Source: Strigamia acuminata (lineage: Eukaryota > Arthropoda > Chilopoda > Geophilomorpha > Linotaeniidae). From it: 64,000 bases of DNA. Positions 30,828-40,398 of the stretch are shown piece by piece; the first letter of the stretch is position 1, and every line of letters starts with the position of its first letter. The translations under genes were made by a program, and so were the position numbers. The stretch lies in the NCBI GenBank assembly GCA_949358305.1, contig OX442323.1:1488001-1552000 (forward strand), read 5' to 3'. The notes beneath the pieces are model-generated. The model ran no database searches. It worked only from the letters and a program-made list of their open reading frames with translations, and was not told where the DNA came from.

Positions 30828-33800
30828 TTGGACGGCCACAGAGAAATTGTTGCCACCCAAAGAAAAGGAAAAGACAAAAGAAGAACAGTAAGATAATTAT
30901 AGTTGACGTTCAGGTATCAGAGTCATTGTTGGAAATCCCAGTAATTGTAAAAGAAGTGGAAATAAAAGCAGTGATGGACACTGGAGCCAAACGAAACCTT
31001 CTAAGTGAAGAAGTGGCAATAGCTCTTCAATTGGAATATTCACCCAGCCCTAACATTAGGCTACGTGGGATAGGAAAGGATTTGGTAGTTCCAGTGGGTA
31101 AAGCAAAAATGAACATTGCAATTGGAAAACTGACCTATAAAGTGGAAGTGTTAATAGTGTCAGGATTTCATCATCAGCTTTTATTGGGGGATCCATTCAT
31201 GAGGTCAACGAGAACTGTCGTCGATTATGATTTACAAAAAATCTTTGTGGGCCGGAACAATGATAGTGGAGTAGAAGAAGCAGTTTTTCCAATAAATAAA
31301 ACATTTTCGGACCAGAGTTATGTCGCCAGAGTGATGAAGAATATTTCAATTCCACCAATGCATGAATGTGTTGTACCAGTTTATTTAAATACAAAACTAA
31401 CTACAGAAATGTTTATGGAACCTTTAGGAAACGTAATAGATAGGTTTGGAATTTTGTGTTGTAAAACATTAACAAATTTTGAGTATGGTAAAGGAGTTCT
31501 GCGTGTGGCTAATCCAACAAACAAATCAGTCTTTTTGAAGGAGAAATCTGCAATTGGTAAGGCGTATTACATTATTGAGATTGGGTTGTTGGATGAAAAG
31601 CAAGTGCATTGCTCTGACTCCTCAGCCAAAGCGGTTGAGTTGTTGGATGAAAAGCAAGTGCATTGCTTTGACTTTGACTCCTCAATTGCTAAAGATAAAA
31701 TGACCAAAAGCCAACAAGAGCAGATGAAGCAGTTACTTCAGAAGAACCAGGATAGATTTGCAGCCACAGACAAAGACTTAGGTAGAGTAACGACATTTAA
31801 ACACAGAATTAATACGGGGGACCATGATCCAATACATTTGCAGCCTTATAGACGTTCAATCGCGGAAAAAGAAGTAGAGGCAGAAGAGACCAGAAAGTTG
31901 CTTGAGATGGGAGTCATTAGGGAGTCAGAAAGTCCATGGAGTGCGCCAGTACTTCTCATCAAGAAGCGAGACGATAAATGGAGGTTTTGTGTCGATTGGA
32001 GGAGGTTAAACGCGATCACAAAGAAAATGGTATACCCACTGCCCAGAATTGACAATACATTGGACCAACTGACAGGGGCCCAGTATTTTTCGATGATGGA
32101 TCTTATCCAAGGATATTATCAAGTCGAAATAGATGAACAAGATCGTGAAAAAACAGCGTTTACCACTTCGAGCGGACATTTTGAGTTTAACGTCCTAGGA
32201 ATGGGATTATGTAATAGCCCAGCTGCGTTTCAAAAATTGATGAATAAAGTGCTTGGTAATCTTCTTGGCAAGGTCTGTATAGCCTATATTGACGACCTTA
32301 TTATATTTTCGAAAACATTTGATCAGCATCTTCAGGATCTCGATGCTGTCTTCAGCAAGCTGCGTTTGGCGAACTTAAAGGTTAAACTCAGCAAATGTAC
32401 GTTTGGTACTAATACCATCAAATATTTAGGCCATATTGTAGATTCTGATGGAGTGTCACCTGATCCACGTAATTTGGAAAGTGTTGCTAAATTTCCAAAA
32501 CCAACAAATTTAAAGCAGTTGAGAGGGTTTTTGGGTTTATGTTCGTATTATCGTAAGTTCATTCCAGGATTTGCGGACGTATCCAAGCCCTTAGCCAACT
32601 TAACTCGCAAAGATGAAGCTTTTGATTGGGGACCACCACAGGAAACAGCTTTTAAGGCCTTACGAACAGCTTTAGTTACGGTACCAGTTTTGGCACATCC
32701 AAACTTTGCAGAGCCATTCATTGTGTCTACGGATGCAAGTGCTTATGGGCTCGGTGCAATTCTGGAGCAGCGTATAAACAAGCAAGAACATGTGATTTGT
32801 TACGCCAGTCGATTATTAAGTACAGCGGAACAGAACTATAATGCCACCGAAAGAGAATGTTTGGCCATAATATTCGGCATTAACAAGTTTAGACCATATC
32901 TTTACGGTAGGAAATTTACGATTGTAACAGACCATTCTGCGTTACACTGGCTGAGTAGGGTGAAGAATCCCAACGGTAGGTTGGCCAGGTGGAGTTTACA
33001 ACTGGTAGATTATGACTACGATGTGGTGCACAAGTCAGGCAAGAAGCACACGGATGCAGATGCTCTTAGCCGAATCCAAGAAGAGAGTGGTGAGGAAGAA
33101 AAAGAAATTATTTCCTTATTACTTCTCGAAAAACTCAACTTACCTGTCGAACAGCGTAAGGACGAGAAAATTTTGGAAATCATCACCGCAATGGAGAATA
33201 TTGAGCAACTTCCAAGGAACAGGAAACGTCCTTTAAAACAGTTCGTTATTCTGGATAACACGTTGTTTAGAAAGAAAAATTATAATTCTCTAAACATGGA
33301 AGGAAACCTTTTAGTAGTACCGCAGCATTTACGTAAGCAAGTGTTAGAAGAAATGCATGACGGGCTCGTAGGTGCTCATCTCGGCCTAAACAAGACGTGG
33401 AAAAGAATTAGAGTAAGATTCTTTTGGCCGAGGATATATAGGGACGTAAGGAATTACGTACTCTCTTGTCCACATTGCGCAGGTAGTAAGTCCATGACCA
33501 CTCCACAAAAAGGTTTATTACAACCTTGGTCGACGATTTCAAGACCGTTCGAGAGGATTGGTATAGACACGTTAGGAAGCTTTCCAGTTTCAAATAGTGG
33601 AAATAAGTTTGTATTTGTCATAACTGATTACTTGTCGCGTGCAGTCATCGCCAGAGCGGCTCCAGCATGTACAGCGTTGGAAGCAGCGAAAACTCTTGTA
33701 TTCGAGGTAATGCTCAAAGAGGGAAGTCCACGCGAGATACTCAGCGATAAGGGGACGGAGTACAGGAACGAAATGATTAATGAAGTGTCAGCACTGTTTA

Positions 33801-34870
33801 AATCCCAGCACAAATCTACTTCCGGGTACCACCCAAGGACCAACGGATTAACGGAAAGATTCAATGCAACATTTGCCAAAATGTTGACATGTTACACGAA
33901 TAAAGATCACACAGATTGGGATGAATTTTTACCATTTGTCATTTTCTCCTATAATTCAGCAGTCCATGAAACAACTGGATATACCCCATATTATTTGTTG
34001 AAAGGTTATGAAGTTGATTTGAGTGTGGACGTGAACTTGAACCTTCCTCGAAAGGAATTCACTCTTCGCACTTCTAGATTTATGAGGGAGATGCGGAAAA
34101 TTGCCAACGAAAGATTAGAATGGCAGAGTGAGAAGAGCAAGAGAAGATTTGATTTGGACAGAATTGTGGTCGAATTCGAACCAGGAGAATTGGTTTACTT
34201 GAAAACTCCAAATAGGAAAGTAGGGTTAAGTGAAAAACTCCTGCCACCATTTTCTGGACCATATGAAATAGTTAGACGCACAGCGCCAAACAATTATGAA
34301 GTAAGGAATTCATCAGGAAAGAAAACTAGCATTGTCAATGTTGAGCGTTTGAAACCATACAAGCCACGAGAGGAAATTCCAGAAACTATTCTGCAGGATT
34401 TACCACCAAAGAAAGTAACATTTTCTGATGAAGTGCAAGAAAGTTCGCAAAAAGACGATCAAAATGCGGAAATTGTGAAGAAGGACGAAGATTCGCGAGA
34501 TAAGCCTAAATTAGGTGCGAAGGAAAGGTTTATTACTGACGAGGACCAGATATCATTGAAATCACTCTTTGAATCTGAAGACAAGACGTCGGATTTCCCG
34601 ATTCCAACTGAAAGGGAACGATTGAAGGCACTCTACGGGCCGAAAGAAATTGAGGAACGTCGAGTGAAAAAGGAAGTTGATTTAGAACAGCAAAATCAGT
34701 TGCTAAAATCGTCGCCAGACGAAAGCAAGAAGAATCGGTCGCAGAAGCCATCACCAGGTGTCGCAAATGCTGTTAGCGCTGATACGCATGCGCGACGTCC
34801 TGCTGAAAGTGATTTCCGGTCACGCCGACTTAGATCGCAACCACGCCAGGATTACACTGCATTTTACTAG
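30827..34870 (+). CDS. Gypsy Pol polyprotein of element A1
   Basis: The frame is open from the gag stop (30827) to the TAG at 34868-34870, and its first ~35 codons match A2 Pol (GRPQR, then a basic HPKKRKRQKK block). Counting from the TTG at 30926, protease DTGA is near residue 17. Reverse transcriptase has YIDD near 454. RNase H has STDASAYGLG near 601. Integrase has HDGLVGAHLG near 811, CPHC near 849, Asp in GIDTLG near 879, Asp in LSDKGTE near 939 and Glu in LTERFN near 976. GPYEIV is near 1111 and no chromodomain was recognised. A 54 bp tandem duplication repeats LLDEKQVHC. The tail is charged and ends in RSQPRQDYTAFY. The frame is intact. Confidence 0.95.
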   Translation, partial: VGRPQRNCCHPKKRKRQKKNSKIIIVDVQVSESLLEIPVIVKEVEIKAVMDTGAKRNLLSEEVAIALQLEYSPSPNIRLRGIGKDLVVPVGKAKMNIAIGKLTYKVEVLIVSGFHHQLLLGDPFMRSTRTVVDYDLQKIFVGRNNDSGVEEAVFPINKTFSDQSYVARVMKNISIPPMHECVVPVYLNTKLTTEMFMEPLGNVIDRFGILCCKTLTNFEYGKGVLRVANPTNKSVFLKEKSAIGKAYYIIEIGLLDEKQVHCSDSSAKAVELLDEKQVHCFDFDSSIAKDKMTKSQQEQMKQLLQKNQDRFAATDKDLGRVTTFKHRINTGDHDPIHLQPYRRSIAEKEVEAEETRKLLEMGVIRESESPWSAPVLLIKKRDDKWRFCVDWRRLNAITKKMVYPLPRIDNTLDQLTGAQYFSMMDLIQGYYQVEIDEQDREKTAFTTSSGHFEFNVLGMGLCNSPAAFQKLMNKVLGNLLGKVCIAYIDDLIIFSKTFDQHLQDLDAVFSKLRLANLKVKLSKCTFGTNTIKYLGHIVDSDGVSPDPRNLESVAKFPKPTNLKQLRGFLGLCSYYRKFIPGFADVSKPLANLTRKDEAFDWGPPQETAFKALRTALVTVPVLAHPNFAEPFIVSTDASAYGLGAILEQRINKQEHVICYASRLLSTAEQNYNATERECLAIIFGINKFRPYLYGRKFTIVTDHSALHWLSRVKNPNGRLARWSLQLVDYDYDVVHKSGKKHTDADALSRIQEESGEEEKEIISLLLLEKLNLPVEQRKDEKILEIITAMENIEQLPRNRKRPLKQFVILDNTLFRKKNYNSLNMEGNLLVVPQHLRKQVLEEMHDGLVGAHLGLNKTWKRIRVRFFWPRIYRDVRNYVLSCPHCAGSKSMTTPQKGLLQPWSTISRPFERIGIDTLGSFPVSNSGNKFVFVITDYLSRAVIARAAPACTALEAAKTLVFEVMLKEGSPREILSDKGTEYRNEMINEVSALFKSQHKSTSGYHPRTNGLTERFNATFAKMLTCYTNKDHTDWDEFLPFVIFSYNSAVHETTGYTPYYLLKGYEVDLSVDVNLNLPRKEFTLRTSRFMREMRKIANERLEWQSEKSKRRFDLDRIVVEFEPGELVYLKTPNRKVGLSEKLLPPFSGPYEIVRRTAPNNYEVRNSSGKKTSIVNVERLKPYKPREEIPETILQDLPPKKVTFSDEVQESSQKDDQNAEIVKKDEDSRDKPKLGAKERFITDEDQISLKSLFESEDKTSDFPIPTERERLKALYGPKEIEERRVKKEVDLEQQNQLLKSSPDESKKNRSQKPSPGVANAVSADTHARRPAESDFRSRRLRSQPRQDYTAFY
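31585..31692 (+). repeat. 54 bp tandem duplication in A1 pol
   Basis: The segment encoding LLDEKQVHC occurs twice, 54 bp apart (copies begin 31585 and 31639). A2 has one copy. It lies in the linker between protease and reverse transcriptase and keeps the frame. Confidence 0.8.
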
Positions 34871-35389
34871 CTTTTCTCGAGTGAACGCAAGTTATTTGCA
34901 GTGAGCGAAGGGAATTGTCATTCTTCAGGGTGTGATTGACGGAAATTTCGTGTATTTTCAGTGAAAGTAGGTACTTTTATTTGACGAAAGTCGAGATGAA
35001 CGTTGACGAAACGTGATGTGATTTTGAAGTTGTATTTTCTTGTTTTCGAGGCGAACGCAAGTTATTTGCAGTAAACCGAGAATGACTTGAATTTACTTGA
35101 TGATTTGAAGAAATTTAAGACATTTTTTTCATGGATTTTGGAGGATATTAATAAAAGTCCCGAAAGTGAACAAAACGAAACGAATCTATCGCCATTTTTC
35201 CTGCGAATAAAGCGAACTTGGCACATTTTCGAGATGTTAACTTGGCATTTAATTTTAAAAGTTAATAGAAATAGCTTTGAATATTTAATTGGTTTAGATA
35301 AAATAATTTGAATATTGTATAAAGTTAGAGACTTGATGAGATTTAGACAAATCGATTGTATACATGAATTATATTAGTCATTAAGGAAT
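34871..35389 (+). other. A1 pol-ORF3 spacer, deletion region
   Basis: Noncoding. A 20-base motif, GAACGCAAGTTATTTGCAGT, occurs at about 34881 and 35052. Relative to A2, about 90% of ORF3 is missing here. Confidence 0.5.
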
Positions 35390-35521
35390 TTTGCACGTCG
35401 ATATATCGAAGACAGGGACAACATGCGCCATGGCCACCCGATCGATTTGCGCCAGCGTATAGTGTACGAGATCTTACACGAGAAGTTGATCCCATTCGAG
35501 AAGGAGGAAAACCAGCCTTAA
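35390..35521 (+). pseudogene. C-terminal remnant of the Ulp1-like ORF3 in A1
   Basis: In-frame relic with ARRYIEDRDNM near 35393-35425, matching VRRYVEDRDLM just downstream of the catalytic Cys in A2 ORF3, then LRQRIVYEI and LIPFE against LRLRFVYEI and ILPFE, ending in TAA at 35519-35521. The catalytic His, Asp, Gln and Cys regions are absent. It shows that A1 descends from an element that carried this gene. Confidence 0.75.
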
Positions 35522-36003
35522 TCGGACATTAAGTGTTGTGTGAAATTATTTTTTTTTTGTATATTATTTGTTTTTATTGTTTTGTCGATGATGTGAGCCC
35601 AGGTGTACTGGAGCGAGCAGAGACATCGTATTTCTTTCATTATTTGAATTTGATATTGTTTTTTTTTTGATTTTGTTATTGTTTTCATTTTTCATTCACA
35701 TTGAATGTAATGCGTTATTTCTTTGAATTAGTTTGTATAGAAAATTGGAAAACTGTAAACAAAAAAAAGAAAGTAATATAAGCATGTAAAAATACCAAAA
35801 AGTGTTGATGTTGAAAGTGTATTTTGTAATACTTGAAACGATATTCTGAATTTCAGAGTGTGAATTTGTTTTAATTTACCTTTAATTTGAAGTGTATATT
35901 ATTGTAAATGAGCATGGATAACACATCCCAAGAGAATGAATAACACGTTATTGATTGGATTTAGTATATTGTTTTTGGGGTCCAAAAAGCTAAAAGAGGG
36001 GGC
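35522..36003 (+). other. A1 3' noncoding region and polypurine tract
   Basis: AT-rich. The purine run AAAAGAGGGGG at 35992-36002 ends one base before the 3' LTR and is the likely plus-strand primer. Confidence 0.6.
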
Positions 36004-36505
36004 TGTTACGCGGTTGGCGAGCACACTGTAAGCCAGTTGTCGCCACCACGCTTCCGTACTCATTTGATCTGAATTAACTCATTAAATTCCCAATAGAGTT
36101 CGCCTTAAGCGAATGAGGTAATCAGTTTACCTATCAATCACTAATAGAACAACCCAAACCTATTTAAGTCTGGGTTTGACTCAGAGATGACACAGAGCTT
36201 GTCAGGCAGTTATTGCAGTGGCATCTCAAGGTTTTAATGTGATAGAATTTAGTGTTATTCATCCTCATAGAATTAAGATAGTTTTAGTTTAGTCTTAAGT
36301 TATTCTTTAGTTTATTATTATTTGGAATTGCTTTATGTTTTATAACAGAATAAATATATTTTATATAATTTAAACATAACCAATGAGTCCTTCTTATTTA
36401 CACCCCAAGTCAAGTCATTAAATAAATGCAATTAGTCTTTGATAAGACACAGTCCAAACCTAAGTTAAACACGTGGGTAAACAGTGGTGATTTATCCACG
36501 TAACA
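36004..36505 (+). repeat. 3' LTR of element A1
   Basis: 502 bp, TGTTACG to CGTAACA, followed by ATAT. Nearly identical to 1217-1719 except for the last ~45 bases. Confidence 0.92.
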
Positions 36506-36509
36506 ATAT

Positions 36510-38020
36510 GTAGTGCAGGTCAACCGTACCAAGTTCGATTTTCATCACATCTTTCAGATGGGTCCATTGCTTTATTTTGTGAAACATCGGAATCCCTATA
36601 ACAGTCAATAGCAAAGGAACTTGCTTGTTCACCACAACATAATCGAGCAGGACAAATTGTTGATAAGTTTGCTTTCAGCTGTTCCATTCATGTAAAATGG
36701 CCCCAACAAATGGTGGAATGCTCCAGAGCATCACCTGCTCCATCTTCACCAAACGCACGATCAAACAAAACGTTCGATGAGCGTGTTTGAAAACTTGCTA
36801 GGACGCCTCCCTTGTCGCAGAAACTTCACACGTACACGCCCAATTACACCTTGAAACAACCCAAACACAACACAAAACACCGGAGCGGCGAATCAACTCT
36901 AAACGTCGTCCACGTACAATCCACACGACCAAAATTGCACAATATCACCAAAATTAATCAAACACTCACACAGAGAAATCTACACTGTCCCACTGCACAA
37001 CCATAATATATCATGGATACCACTGATAAGTTCTTGTAGACTTATATAATTCCAAATTGGGCCATTCGAACTCATACACACGTTTATTCATGAGATCTCG
37101 TCTCTACTACTCTCTGTTGCACATTACCGTGGCAACCACGTAAAACAATGTATAACAGTTTGATTGGATTTGAATATTAGCATAATAAAAGAAGTATAAA
37201 CTTCTTGTAGTATAGACTTCAGCCCACAACTAATATTTAATACTCCGTATATATTTAATTGAACAATGTATACATATTTTCAACACCCTTAGTAACCCTT
37301 CTTGTATTGTTGGGCCCGTTTTATTGATATAAACTCGGTATAAACAGAATGGACATCAAAACTGCCAAAATCCATATTCCATCACCAAAAACAGTTTTTC
37401 AAACTATTACCATTTTTCCAATCCATTACTAGGACGAGGAAATAACAACCAGCCTCGCAATCAGCACATGTTGAACCAAAGATATAAAATTCGAGCAAAA
37501 TTCAATTCCCGAATTCGAAATTTAGCCTTGAGAAAATGTGAAATATGGTTTGTGTCTAAATTATAATTTGTGTGTGCAAAGATCACCATATTGTAACAAA
37601 CTAACAAGTAACAACCATCACAAGTGAAGATGACGTAAGATTAGGCTACAATTTTAAATGCATTTAAATTTAAAAAAAAATATGCACCTTAATTGAATTC
37701 AAGTAATTTTAGAAAATTGTTCTTTTAGTTAGGAACATGATCAAATGTGTTTCAATTGAGATTTACTTTGGAACTGAAATTATGAACTCAGAATGACAAA
37801 CAAAAGTTTAAGTTTGAAAATCGAAATTGAGTCACCTCGTGCGAAGTTAAAATCAATGTATCTCGTAGACAGCTTTCGATTAGTTAGAAACTTCATGCGG
37901 TAAATAACAAAAAAATAATGTTAGTTTACAGTAAACTTTACTATTTAAAACAAACAAACGCAAAGTAGAAATACAACAAATTTTCAGTATAAAAACGTGT
38001 AAGCTATGTTGCAATTATAT
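36510..38020. other. Intergenic DNA between A1 and A2
   Basis: No gene supported. The minus strand near 36540-36690 is open and Cys-rich but ends in a stop near 36531 and has no splice context I trust. The rest is AT-rich. ATAT at 38017-38020 is the target duplication of A2. Confidence 0.4.
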
Positions 38021-38522
38021 TGTTACGCGGTAGAGCCGTACCGTGTATCGGCTGGCTCTGCTCGCTCTGTTTAGGCATTTAATACAATGAATTCTCACTA
38101 GACGGCGCTGTGCACCTAATTAGATGCACAGACCGTTCAACTTAGTTGATAGGGGGAATAGGAGTTTACTTAGTGAGTTGATTAAGCCAGAGAGCTCAGA
38201 TCTCTTTTGAGTCTCAACCTGTTACCTTCACCTACTACTGCCAGCCGGTTGACGGTCAGGCAGGACTAGGTTTTCTAAACTGAATTGAATTGACAACAGC
38301 ATCATCCTTATTTAGTTATTTATTTGATTTGAATGAATGATTTATATTTTAGGTTAATAAATGAACAAATGTAATAAGAGCTGTTGACCGAACATTTACA
38401 TTAGTAAATGTCCGACTTTGAATAATAAAGCCAGTAGGCATTTTACATATAAAACCCTGTGTCATTCTTGATCAAATTCATGTCACGTAGGACTAAATCA
38501 ATCCCCATTTAGCCACGTAACA
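38021..38522 (+). repeat. 5' LTR of element A2
   Basis: 502 bp, TGTTACGCGGTAGAG to AGCCACGTAACA. Contains the hairpin ACATTTAC-ATTA-GTAAATGT near 38389-38408 and AATAAA near 38420. Shares only its ends with the A1 LTR. Confidence 0.95.
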
Positions 38523-39066
38523 ACTGGTGGAGATGCGGTCTCGATTGTAGCCCGTTTAGATTTAAAATCCCATTAAAATTGGATTAAAATTGCCAAAATA
38601 ATTTAATAAAAATCTAGAAATAATTAGTGAAAATTGCTGATTTTATAGCAATTATCTTGAATGACTCAGAGTTGGTAAAAACAAGTGAAGTCACAGCTTG
38701 AATATTTAATGTCATTGTGTGAAATAATTTGCATTTTGGAAATGAAAATAGAGTTTAATTGTTGATTAGGGATTAATAAATTGATTTACAATTGTTATAT
38801 TTAGAATAAATAAAATATATAGTGTATAAATACTAATTTTGATATTTATTTACAGGAAATTTTGTGAATTTATAGGAATTGAAAAAATTGTTTTGAAATG
38901 TTATTGATGGATTATTTTCTTTGTAATTTTGAGTGTAATATTTATGTATTATATGCTAATAACACTTTAAGTTTTCAGGTAATGAATTCGTGTTAGTGTA
39001 GTCAGTGTTTAGAAAGTGAATCAGTGCTAGTGAAAGTGATAAAAAGCGCAATATAAAGGCTTTAGT
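38523..39066 (+). other. A2 leader with candidate primer-binding site
   Basis: TGGTGGAGATGCGGTCTC at 38525-38542 is the likely primer-binding site; its tRNA was not identified. The rest is AT-rich. A CAG/GTAATG donor-like site near 38979 could feed the ORF3 acceptor at 44727. The gag frame has TAA at 39040-39042 and no ATG before GTG 39067. Confidence 0.55.
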
Positions 39067-40398
39067 GTGGCTAAGCCAATAAAATTGTCGCAGTTCAATA
39101 CGGATAATCTTCAAGATTTGCAAAATTGGGAATTGCCCGAACCGGATTTGAAATTTATCGCTACTAGAAAGAAAAGGAACACTGGATCTGAATCTGACAC
39201 TGAACCTCAGAAGGAAGATAAGGAAGTCCGATCTCAACCTCAATCAATCCTACAGAAGTTGGATTTCGCTACTCCGTTAATAAAATTAATTCCACAAAAA
39301 GGTTTAGAAGAAATAATAAAGACATTTACACCAGTAAAGACTAAACCAGTTCCAACACCAATTGAACCAAATTTTCCAAAAATGACATCATCACAGACTC
39401 CAACGGACGTATTGACCGACTTACTGAAGAGTTTGGTAGTGCAGAAGCGACCTGTTGTCACTTATGATACAGAAAAGGGCAACATCGACCAATGGCTTGT
39501 GGCATATGAAGCTACAATAGGAACAGATGATGAGAGAGTAAAACATCTAGCATTAGCCTTAAAGACTGATGGATTGGCATGGTTTGTGGAACAACTAAAG
39601 AAGAATCCGACATGGAAATGGACGGATTGGAAACCACAGATCGAGAAAAAATTTAGAAGAAGCCAAGAAAATGTTTACAATACTCTCCACTTCATGAAAC
39701 ACAAAGAGGGTACAGCAGATGCCTTCATGAAGAAAGTCTTGGCCGAATGTGCGTTTATTCTACCAGAAATGACTGAAACTCAGAAAATAAATTATGTTTA
39801 CCAAGGTTTGAAGCCTGCAATGCAGAAGATGATGATAACGGTATTTCCATCGACGTTAGAAGAAATGGAACAGAGACTTAAATTGTATGAAAGTCACAAA
39901 ACAGAAGAACCAGCGGATCTACTGCTCACAATGTTCAAAAAAGTTGTAGATGAAAAGGTGAACCCTACGACAACAGGTATACTGTCTGGAACAGGGGGAT
40001 CCCCAGTAAGCTACGCCGAGTTATTAGCTGAAAATATCAAATTAAAACAGCAAAAGCTCGTAAGTGAGTCAGTAGAGCCACAACAATTGGTTCCATTATT
40101 CATACAAGGCGAGTGGTATATTCCAGCATTGCAGCGCGGACAGAACTTTAGAGGTAGATACAACAGAGGTAGACAGCGGTCAAATAGCAGTCCGACAACA
40201 ACGCGTTCATGTGGATGTTGGCATCGTTATGGTTGTGAACATAACACATCAGCGCCACAGGAGCAACAATCTCAAGAAAATAGAGGGAACCCAAACAACA
40301 GAAGGTGGTTTAAGAAGAAAAGGACACAAGGGGGTGGTAAAACTAACCCTAATCCTAAGCAGAACCCACAACAAGGTCAACAAGAAGAGGAAAACTAG
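39067..40398 (+). CDS. gag of element A2, non-AUG start
   Basis: 443 residues from GTG 39067; the first in-frame ATG is about 108 codons in (FPKMTSS), yet the preceding region is homologous to A1 Gag, so initiation must be at GUG or through a spliced leader. The gag core has DQWLVAYEA, AWFVEQLKKNP and FRRSQENV at residues ~138-205. The nucleocapsid region has RSCGCWHRYGCEH (C-x-C-x-H-x3-C) near residue 380 in place of a standard knuckle, with Asn/Arg-rich flanks and a basic tail. It should assemble the particle. TAG at 40396-40398 overlaps the start of the pol frame. Confidence 0.9.
   Translation: MAKPIKLSQFNTDNLQDLQNWELPEPDLKFIATRKKRNTGSESDTEPQKEDKEVRSQPQSILQKLDFATPLIKLIPQKGLEEIIKTFTPVKTKPVPTPIEPNFPKMTSSQTPTDVLTDLLKSLVVQKRPVVTYDTEKGNIDQWLVAYEATIGTDDERVKHLALALKTDGLAWFVEQLKKNPTWKWTDWKPQIEKKFRRSQENVYNTLHFMKHKEGTADAFMKKVLAECAFILPEMTETQKINYVYQGLKPAMQKMMITVFPSTLEEMEQRLKLYESHKTEEPADLLLTMFKKVVDEKVNPTTTGILSGTGGSPVSYAELLAENIKLKQQKLVSESVEPQQLVPLFIQGEWYIPALQRGQNFRGRYNRGRQRSNSSPTTTRSCGCWHRYGCEHNTSAPQEQQSQENRGNPNNRRWFKKKRTQGGGKTNPNPKQNPQQGQQEEEN
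40389..40395 (+). promoter_or_regulatory. Candidate gag-pol junction signal, A2
   Basis: G GAA AAC directly before TAG, at the same place as A AAA AAC in B. It is a poor heptamer by the X XXY YYZ rule, so slippage or stop-restart at TAGTG are both open. Confidence 0.35.

Larger units (their letters stand above)
1217..36505 (+). mobile_element. Ty3/gypsy LTR retrotransposon A1, interrupted by nested elements
   Basis: LTRs at 1217-1719 and 36004-36505 start TGTTACG and end CGTAACA. They are flanked by a 4 bp ATAT duplication (1213-1216 and 36506-36509). The internal part is split by element B (2123-29213). Without it the element is about 8.2 kb, encoding gag and pol, and keeping the tail of a Ulp1-like ORF3. 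It is the same family as A2 (38021-47018), by protein homology and LTR ends, though the LTR bodies differ. The order of insertion is A1 first, then B, then C. Confidence 0.93.
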
